NCBI RefSeq assembly: GCF_032118995.1
Contig: NC_092650.1
Coordinates: 2,852,001 to 2,916,000 of the forward strand
Length of the DNA: 64,000 nt
From: Asterias amurensis
Taxonomy: Eukaryota > Echinodermata > Asteroidea > Forcipulatida > Asteriidae
Direction of reading: 5' to 3'
Shown: positions 57,301 to 64,000 of the stretch, piece by piece
How positions within the stretch are numbered: the stretch's first letter is position 1
Layout: each line of letters starts with the position of its first letter
Program-made: the position numbers and the translations under genes
The notes under the pieces: model-generated
Told to the model about the DNA's origin: nothing
Databases searched by the model: none
What the model saw: only the letters and a program-made list of their open reading frames with translations

Positions 57301-59674
57301 TCTAGTTTACGACATTACAAATGAAGTAAGATTGACAAGAACTCATTCAAAAAAATACCTCAAGACAATTAGTTGGTGTTGAGATTGTCTCTTAAATCTC
57401 AAATAACAAAAATATCTCTCTTAAGTCTCAGAATAGGCACCTGTGAAAGTTTCAGCTTGAGAAAATACACCCACACCCCAAGATAATAAGGGGAAAAAGG
57501 AAAGGCAAAATACCAAACAACATAAATTTCAGACGAACAATTTTTGCAGGATACTTTTCTATCCATTGTCATTTGTATAAAGTATAACAAACTTTCGGAT
57601 AGAAATTACAAAAACTTAAAACAAAAAACATTTCAGCGTCATCATAACCAAAGCATGACTTTCACTTTAAAATTATTTTTTATGTTTTGATATTTTGATA
57701 TTTCACGAGAACAATGCAGTTTAGTTTTGCGACAAACCATTTCTCTGAGGATAATATTTGATTGTCGTCTGACTTTTCAGGAAAGTTTCGCCAGTCTACG
57801 AACAACATGGTTTCCCGCCTTGCGTAGTTGTACCAATGCAGATATTGTGTTAGCTGTCGTCGGTAATAAACTCGATCTTCACGATAGAGAGCGTCTTATT
57901 CAGACGGAGGAGGCAAGGGGGTATGCTGATATTCTTGCAGCATTGTTTGCGGAAACGAGCGCCAAAACTGGGGAGAATGTGACACAAATATTTACAGAAA
58001 TTGGTGAGTTATTTTTGGATTTACCATTATAGCCCTAGACTTGATTCAAGTCCCATTCTCGTGTGAGAGGTCCCTAAGCTATTACCTCAACTTACTAAGA
58101 AACAACCCTGTGCGTAGTACAGTGTGCGCTAGACATTGCCGTCAAAATGTGGTCCCGAGAATGCGGAACAGGTTTTGGAATGCAGAGCATCACAAAACGG
58201 TAGTTTCCTGGGGATGGCACAGAATTGGGACTTGAGTCAAGTCTATTATAGCCCCTGCCCATACAGTTCTACTGGTTGCAAGTCGACGGTTGGGTATTCT
58301 GTCGGTAAATTATGATATTTTCCAGGGTTTTTTTTTAAATACTTTTTGTTTGACCTACACTTGGTACCACCGGTATTGGCACTAAGTGGTCAGTAATAGG
58401 CAGTGTTTATTAAAGGCACCGGACACTATTGGTAGTTAATCAAAATAAGTGTTAAAGACAGTGGACACTATTGGTAATTACTCAAAATAATAATTAGCAT
58501 AAAACCTTTCTTGGTGACGAGTAATGGGGAGAGGTTGATTGTATAAAACACTGTGAGTAACAGCTCCCTCTGAAGTGCCATAGTTTTAGAGAAAGACGTA
58601 ATTTTTCACGAATTTAATTTCAAGACCTCAGATTTAGAACTTGAGGTCTCGAAATCAACATCTATACGCACACAACTTCGTGTGACATGGGTGATTTTTC
58701 CTTCTTTCATTTTTATCTCGCAAGTTCGATGACCGATTGAGCTCAAATTTTCACATGTTTGTTATTTTATACATATGCTAAGATACACCAAATGTTAAGG
58801 CTAGTCTTTGACAATTACCAATAGTGTCCACTGCCTTTAAGCTTACTTGGTAACGAGCAATTGAGAACAGTTGATGAAAACATTGTGAGACTCTCTGAAG
58901 TGACTTAGGTTTTCAAAGATTCAAATTTTGGGGCAAAACAAACCAAACCTTTTACATAGCCACAATACTTGGAAATTAAATGTTTCTCAAAATGCCATAA
59001 TATCGAAAGTTCCAGTAAGCTACTATTTACATAACTTTGTATTGCCTATAAACTGTACGAAGATTTAAAGGCAGTGGACACTATTGGTAATTGTCAAAGA
59101 CTAGCCTTCACAGTTGGTGTATCTCAACATATGCATAAAATAACAAACCTGTGAAAATTTGAGCTCAATCGGTCATTGAAGTTACGAGATAATAATGAAA
59201 GAAAAATAACCATTGTCACACGAAGTTGTGTGCGTTTAGATGGTTGATTTCGAGACCTCAAGTTCTAAATCTGAGGTCTTGAAATCAAATTCGTGGAAAA
59301 TTACTGCTTTCTCGAAAACTATGGCACTTCAGAGGGAGCCGTTTCTCACAATGTTTTATACCATCAACCTCTCCCCATTACTCGTCACCAAGAAAGGTTT
59401 TATGCCAATAATTATTTTGAGTAATTACCAAAAGTGTCCACTGCCTTTAATCGTGCAATATGATTTTCCATTTCTGTTTGCAGTAAGAAGAGTCCGAGAA
59501 AAGAAAAAAGCATCTTTGCTAAAAGAAGACAGACCGATCAGCGTGCTTCGTCTAGCGGGTCGTACGGGGCTGACATCTGAAACCCGGGGACCAGTGTCAC
59601 CATCGGGTACCCGGCAAAATGTTGAGGAAACTGCTTCAAAACATAAATCTGGATGTAGATGCCATACACAATAA
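54340..59674 (+). CDS. Rab-family small GTPase (Rab5/22/31-like), plus-strand member of a head-to-head pair
   Basis: Membrane-trafficking GTP switch. Exons: 54340-54399, 55380-55456, 56126-56207, 57254-57325, 57781-58003, 59484-59674; lengths 60, 77, 82, 72, 223, 191 give 234 residues. Motifs: P-loop GNATVGKS (20-27), switch I TSTIG, WDTAGQER (66-73), NKLD (126-129), ETSAKTG (155-161). Phases agree at every junction; the exon 3 donor (gttcgt) is weak but keeps GT. A second ATG lies immediately after the first. The C-terminal tail is basic and Ser/Thr-rich and ends with a CxC pair (229, 231) plus three residues, consistent with a prenylation signal. Introns interrupt the same positions as in the minus-strand Rab gene starting 2.26 kb away. 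Introns carry nested MITEs (56252-57021, 58036-58245, 58410-58920). The exact Rab subfamily is not resolved. Confidence 0.88.
54625..54748. mobile_element. Family J1 palindrome
   Basis: GACTTCGGCTACAGCTACGT at left and TAGCTGTAGCCGAAGTCG at right; almost identical to 63335-63468 apart from the right tip. Confidence 0.75.
54773..54890. repeat. Family L repeat, inverted
   Basis: GACTTCTCAGTTCTGAAAAG and TCTACTTCTACTAATGCGG are the reverse of the copies at 1779 and 1978. Confidence 0.5.
56252..57021 (+). mobile_element. Family A MITE interrupted by a TA-target MITE
   Basis: Left part to 56343 and right part from 56750 join into a normal family A copy ending at TTAA; in intron 3 of the plus-strand Rab gene. 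Confidence 0.75.
56344..56749. mobile_element. TA-flanked MITE nested in family A
   Basis: Inverted ends TAGGTTTTCTCGGTCAA and TTGACCGAGAAAACCTA, flanked by TA on both sides as in Tc1/mariner-type insertions; no transposase frame. Confidence 0.7.
58036..58245. mobile_element. MITE with 9-bp target duplication
   Basis: Inverted ends TAGACTTGATTCAAGTCCCA and TGGGACTTGAGTCAAGTCTA; exact TTATAGCCC direct repeats at 58027-58035 and 58246-58254. Nine-base duplications are typical of Mutator-like elements. Confidence 0.75.
58410..58920 (+). mobile_element. Family A MITE interrupted by another family A MITE
   Basis: Outer copy: 58410-58451 and 58841-58920, the latter resuming with CTTACTTGGTAACGAGCAAT; its right end has decayed. 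Confidence 0.75.
58452..58840 (+). mobile_element. Family A MITE nested in family A
   Basis: Complete copy with TTAA at both ends inside an older copy of the same family, so the target duplication can be read directly. Confidence 0.85.
59065..59450 (-). mobile_element. Family A MITE
   Basis: TTAA on both sides; ends 33 bases before the last exon of the plus-strand Rab gene. Confidence 0.85.
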
Positions 59675-60798
59675 TCATCTGCTGCTTGGTATAAGTTACT
59701 TGCTCTACTTCCATCATGGCATTTGGCAAAGACTTGCGTTTAGTGGCTGCCTCATCCTCAAAATTGGGGTGCACTCATTGAGTTGCCGCCATCACCTCTC
59801 GTCTCTTTCAATCGCCGCTCTTCTCAGCTCTCCTATACACTTCTACCACTCCACTTTGTGACGATGTCTATCCAGCGCAGCTATGGGTGGCCTCTGCCTC
59901 GAACTGTACCTGTTCTTGTAAGCAGAACATCTTTAACTGCGCCGGGTACAGGCCTCCCTGTCTCATCACATGAGCGCACCACTTTGCTTTCCGCTCTAAC
60001 ACCTCGTCGCTTGTGAGACACCACCGTCCACCGATCAGCTCACCCAGCCTTTCATTAATTTGTGATGAAGTCTAACCACTTTATGCCACTTTATTGCCCA
60101 GCGGAATTCGTAAATCATTATTTTACCAAAGCATAATGTCACTGTACTTTACTACTAAATCAACCAATGATACAGAATTAGATTAGGAATGGACCTGTAA
60201 AACAAAATCAATCGATCAAAAGTATACCTGTCTACTTTGTTAATCTTTTGTATATTTACTTACCGTAACAGTTATCGTTTCTTTATTCTACAACTTACTG
60301 CTGTTTATCCTGTTTTGTTTTGTATTTTTGAATCGGGGCGAACCCGTCACAACCAAGTCTGGCTTTTATGATGAAGCCTCCATATGCAAAGGTGGAAATA
60401 TAAATGCTCTGTTAAATTGAAAGAAGAAAAATCAAAGCCGAGCAAAGGGAAACTTGTAAAAACTAGAATCACTATTCGTACACAGTAGGCCTATCAAATA
60501 GGAAGAAACTATAAATAAATAGTAAACTGGCGGGCACAACCAGGTTTTCAGGTTTTCTCGATGACTTCATTTTGGAGAGTAGTACTGAAACAATGGTTTG
60601 AGTATGAACTTCATAGTCAGTTATTTTTCCTCCTTGAAAGTTCTTCTAATCCTGACCTTTCACTGTCAATGTTATCATCATAGTTTAAATTCACTCATCC
60701 AATATAATGTTATTGACTTGACCTTCATACATTTGTTTGGTTTTAATACTTTTGACTAATTCATTAGTCTTTATGTTGCAGAAGAATTGCTGCCTATA
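59675..60798. other. 3' flank of the plus-strand Rab gene
   Basis: AT-rich with short frames on both strands; nothing recognised. Confidence 0.35.
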
Positions 60799-61136
60799 CG
60801 CCCGATTCATACTTTCTGCGATTGCGAATGCGGTGCGAATTTAAAGTGAATTTGACGCCACAACCTCCCCCTTCGCAGCGATATCCGCAAGTGAGTTGAA
60901 CCGTATAGAAAGGATTGCCCAGAGCTGAACTGCTGGGCAATGGTAGACTTTGGGACTCTAGGTGGCAGCAGACTTACCAGGTAAATTTCCATTGTTCATG
61001 TAGTTCTGAGCGTGCGCACATGACCGAGAACGATTAATTTTACCTGGTAAGTCTGCTGCCACCAAGCGTCCCAAAAGTCTCACATTCGTTGCGAACATTC
61101 GCTTCGCCTTCGCATTCGCAGGAATGAACCAGGATT
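60799..61136. mobile_element. Family H palindrome interrupted by family G
   Basis: GCCCGATTCATACTTTCTGC at left and the mirrored GCATTCGCAGGAATGAACCA at right. Confidence 0.65.
60938..61086. mobile_element. Family G palindrome nested in family H
   Basis: GGTGGCAGCAGACTTACCAG and CTGGTAAGTCTGCTGCCACC. Confidence 0.75.
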
Positions 61137-61220
61137 TACGTCAGTTAAAAATTGTAAATAATCAAAAGGCTTGTGTTTAAAATTGTGTTTCCCACCGTGT
61201 GTTTGTCAAATAAGTTGTCT

Positions 61221-61607
61221 TTAAGTGGACACTATTGGTAATTACTCAAAATAATTATTAGCATACAACTTTTCTTGGTTATGAGTAATTGGGAGAGATT
61301 GATAGTAGAACAAATTATGAGAAACGGCTCCCTTTGAAGTGATGTAGTTTTAAAGAAACTAGTAATTTTCAACAAATTCAATTTTGAGACCTCAGATTTA
61401 GAGTTTGAGGTCTCGAAATCAAGCATCTGAAAGCACAGAACTTCGTGTGACAAGGGTGTAACCGTTTTTTCTTTTATTATTATCTCGCAACTTCGACGAC
61501 CAAATGAGCTCAAATTTTCACAGGTTTGTTATTTTATGCATATGTTGTGATACACCAAGTGAGAACACTAGTATTTGACAGTTACTAGTAGTGTCCAGTG
61601 ACTTTAA
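61221..61607 (+). mobile_element. Family A MITE
   Basis: TTAA on both sides; the first bases of the left tip are lost. Confidence 0.8.
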
Positions 61608-61817
61608 CCGCTCCCTCTGAAGTAACGTAGTTTTTGAGAAAGAAGTAATTTCTCACTCTAATATTAAAAGATTTCTTCTTGCAGTATTCTCTTGCAACTT
61701 CGAGGAGCAATTGAGTCAGAATTTTTCACAGATTTGTTATTTTATGCATATGCCGGGATACACCAAGTGAGAATACTGGTCTTTGACGAATTACCAATAG
61801 TGTCCATACAGTGTCTC
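61608..61817 (+). mobile_element. Family A fragment, right half
   Basis: From CGCTCCCTCTGAAGTAACG to GTGTCCATACAGTGTCT; lies between a full family A copy and a family C copy. Confidence 0.65.
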
Positions 61818-62172
61818 TAGGGTCAATGTACTTTTTGTAGGACAAAAAACACAATGTCCACAGATTTACACTAAACTTACACAGTTTGAAGATAATGATG
61901 GTAGAAAGCTTCCCTGAAAATATTACGTGCTGAGGTGCTGTAGTTTTGGGGAAATTAGTAAAAACAATGTCATGAAAATAACTTTGGTCTTATGAGACGA
62001 AAATTATTTTAAGCATTTACAAACGTATTTTTTATGACATTGTTTTACTCATTTCTCAAAAACTGCAGCACCTCAGTATGTATTTGAAAAGCTTTCCACT
62101 ATCATTATCTTCAAACCCTGTAAGTTTAAAGTAAATCTATGGACATTTTGAAAAAGTACCCAAATCCTTTAA
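61818..62172. mobile_element. Family C foldback MITE
   Basis: Left end AGGGTCAATGTACTTTTTG, right end AAAGTACCCAAATCCTTTAA; arms meet near CTTATGAGACGAAAATT. Confidence 0.75.
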
Positions 62173-62556
62173 CCGATATAGGGAGACTCTATGTATTGCT
62201 TGATGAGATGTCGCAGATCATCATGATTTGGTAAATTTATGGTTGTGTTATAAAGGGTTTAATTCAATGGCTTTCCATGTGAGTAGCTTGCCTTTTGGAA
62301 TGTTATCAATTAATGCTTTCAGAACTTTCTCGTCAGTGACACAGCAAAATTGTTTGACCTATTCGTTTCCAGTTGATGACGTCAAACGCAAATGAATTGG
62401 GTACCGGGAAAATTGTTCCCTTGCCCTTTGGATGAGAGTGTTTCCAAATTTAGTATTTTCGACGAACAAAACACAAGTTAATAATAAAACACACGTATGT
62501 CGCATGTAATATGGGCAGCATTTCAGAATATGGACCATTTCTGAAATGATATGGGC

Positions 62557-62726
62557 CAAATTTCAAAAAAGCTGTTTATACTGCTCGACAAATTTCTTTC
62601 GTAAGCAAAACATTGCGTTGGGCACCAGTCTCAACAGTGTGGTTTTGGCCGGTAACCTGTAAGCAACACTTTTCTGTGCTTAACAAGTTTGTTTTGTGTT
62701 TACAAGCTTTAAGAAAATGGGCCCTG
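62557..62726. mobile_element. Family F-like old copy
   Basis: Only the right end (CTTTAAGAAAATGGGCCC) and scattered blocks remain. Confidence 0.3.
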
Positions 62727-62824
62727 CTGATATTTTGATTTGGCCTTTTTATCTGCAGAGACGCAACATTTTTATTTTATCGTTTCGGATGGGCTACCCT
62801 ACCTCCATGGTATATAACCAAATT

Positions 62825-63188
62825 TTAAGAAACTGGACACTATTGGTATAATTTTCAAAGACCAGTCTTCTCACTTGCTGTATCTCAACAAATGCATAAA
62901 ATAACAAACCTGTGAAAATTTGAGCTCAATCGGTCGCCCTTGTCATCACACGAAGTTGTGTGCTTTCAGATGCTTGATTTCGAGACCTCAAATTCTAAAT
63001 ATGAGGTCTCGAAATCATATTCGTGGAAAATTACTTCTTTTTCGAAAACTACGTTTCTTCATCAGAGGGAGCCGTTACTCACCATGTGTCATACTATCGA
63101 ATCAACCTCTCCCCAATACTCGTTACCAAGTAAGTTGTTATGCTAATAATTATTTTGAGTAATTACCAATAGTGTCCAGTGCCTTTAA
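62825..63188 (-). mobile_element. Family A MITE
   Basis: TTAA on both sides; a short deletion near the left third. Confidence 0.8.
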
Positions 63189-63189
63189 T

Positions 63190-63334
63190 CTGTATCCAAA
63201 GTGGCGGCTACATCTATAACGGCTACGGCTGTCTCTAAGGGTGTTGCTAAGGAAGTTAGTCTTATACTTCAATGCATAATGACGCGGAAATCTAACCATA
63301 GCCGTAGCTGTAGCCGCTAGTTCGAAAACGATCT
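63190..63334. mobile_element. Family J2 palindrome
   Basis: GGCGGCTACATCTATAACGG at left and GTAGCTGTAGCCGCTAG at right. Confidence 0.55.
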
Positions 63335-63468
63335 AAGGCCGTGTCCGAAACGACGACTTCGGCTACAGCTACGTCTAGATCAGCGCGTCTACCAGTGTTG
63401 AAGAATAGGCAGACGTGCGCGATCTAGCCGTAGCTGTAGCCGAAGTCGTCGTTTCGGACACGGCCTAA
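63335..63468. mobile_element. Family J1 palindrome
   Basis: AAGGCCGTGTCCGAAACGAC at left and GTCGTTTCGGACACGGCCT at right, a complete palindrome. Confidence 0.8.
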
Positions 63469-63593
63469 GGCTGAAGAGACCGTGAATCCGAAGCGCCATA
63501 TATGGCTTGTCTATTTAAGCCGTTTCTCGTTCAATGTTTGTGTTTGAGGTTGCAACATAGTAGTCACCTTGTCGTTTTCCTGCTCATTGTCAT

Positions 63594-63998
63594 TTGTTTA
63601 AACCATTCAAGGTTGTCAGGTTCATTGTTTCCACACTAACCAATGCATCAGCAATAATATGTACACCGTTTAACCAATTAGATGACACAGTCTTTTGTGA
63701 TACTGCAGGGGGGGGGGGCTCATTATACGTAGCAAAGCTTATAAGCGTGAGCCCAATACCGGCACTCTCTTTGAGCCCAACAAAACACCCATGTAACTTC
63801 ATTCGTTTTGTTTCATACATCCAAAGATATTCCTTTAACCATTTTAAAGCAATGGCAAAATTGCTCAGTGCTCCAACAACATGTATGATTCGTTTTGGAA
63901 AGGGCAAGGGCACCAAGGCATTTTCTCCTTGGGAAAGGGCACCGTATGAGGAAATTGTAAACTTCCATCTGGAGCTTTTCAATGGCACAAAGGCATAG
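63594..63998. other. Unassigned region open on both strands at the right edge
   Basis: About 400 bases without a stop in one frame on each strand (134 codons forward, 132 reverse). Neither translation resembles a family I know. The region contains a poly-G run near 63709 and no clear splice sites. It may be an unrecognised repeat or an exon cut by the window edge. Confidence 0.2.
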
Positions 63999-64000
63999 AC

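Noticed and set aside
59538-60016. Short frames on both strands after the plus-strand Rab stop
   Set aside because: Lie in the 3' flank, no likeness to known proteins.
2875-63162. Many short frames with [10 protein letters not shown] or [10 protein letters not shown] repeated across the window
   Set aside because: All lie inside family A MITEs in either orientation; the frames are by-products of the repeat.

Overview
The window looks like nuclear DNA of an invertebrate deuterostome. Most likely it is an echinoderm such as a sea star; that is an inference from the protein sequences and the repeat landscape, and no species marker is present. The genes are split by many short introns with GT/AG ends, the DNA is AT-rich, and introns and spacers are packed with short palindromic transposons.

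Five protein-coding genes can be assembled from exons with matching phases. (1) TBX20 (+, about 2404-11827), a T-box transcription factor whose 5' end lies left of the window. (2) A beta-1,4-galactosyltransferase (+, 16264-24121) with eight exons, whose last exon adds a glutamine-rich and lysine/glutamate-rich C-terminal tail of about 225 residues not typical of the family. (3) FBXO15 (+, 31093-44880), an F-box protein in 15 exons. (4) A Rab-type small GTPase on the minus strand (52081 down to 46724). (5) A second Rab-type GTPase on the plus strand (54340-59674). The two Rab genes lie head to head about 2.3 kb apart with introns at the same places and three internal exons of identical length, so they look like an inverted duplicate pair. 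FBXO15 and the minus-strand Rab gene converge at about 45-46.7 kb.

Region by region: 1-2.4 kb is repeats upstream of or within TBX20; 2.4-11.8 kb TBX20; 11.8-16.3 kb spacer with repeats and one lone first-exon-like ORF; 16.3-24.1 kb galactosyltransferase; 24.1-31.1 kb gene-poor spacer holding a degenerate P-element-like transposon (29662-30922); 31.1-44.9 kb FBXO15; 46.7-52.1 and 54.3-59.7 kb the Rab pair; 59.7-64 kb repeats and an unassigned open region at the right edge.

The genes do not form a pathway. The unifying feature is transposition: one roughly 390-bp MITE family (called A here) has about 35 full or partial copies, on the order of a sixth of the window. Several nested insertions give exact target duplications and show that at least three families (A, C, D) insert at TTAA and have similar ends. 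Repeat family letters are labels made for this report. No rRNA, CRISPR array or convincing functional tRNA gene was seen.
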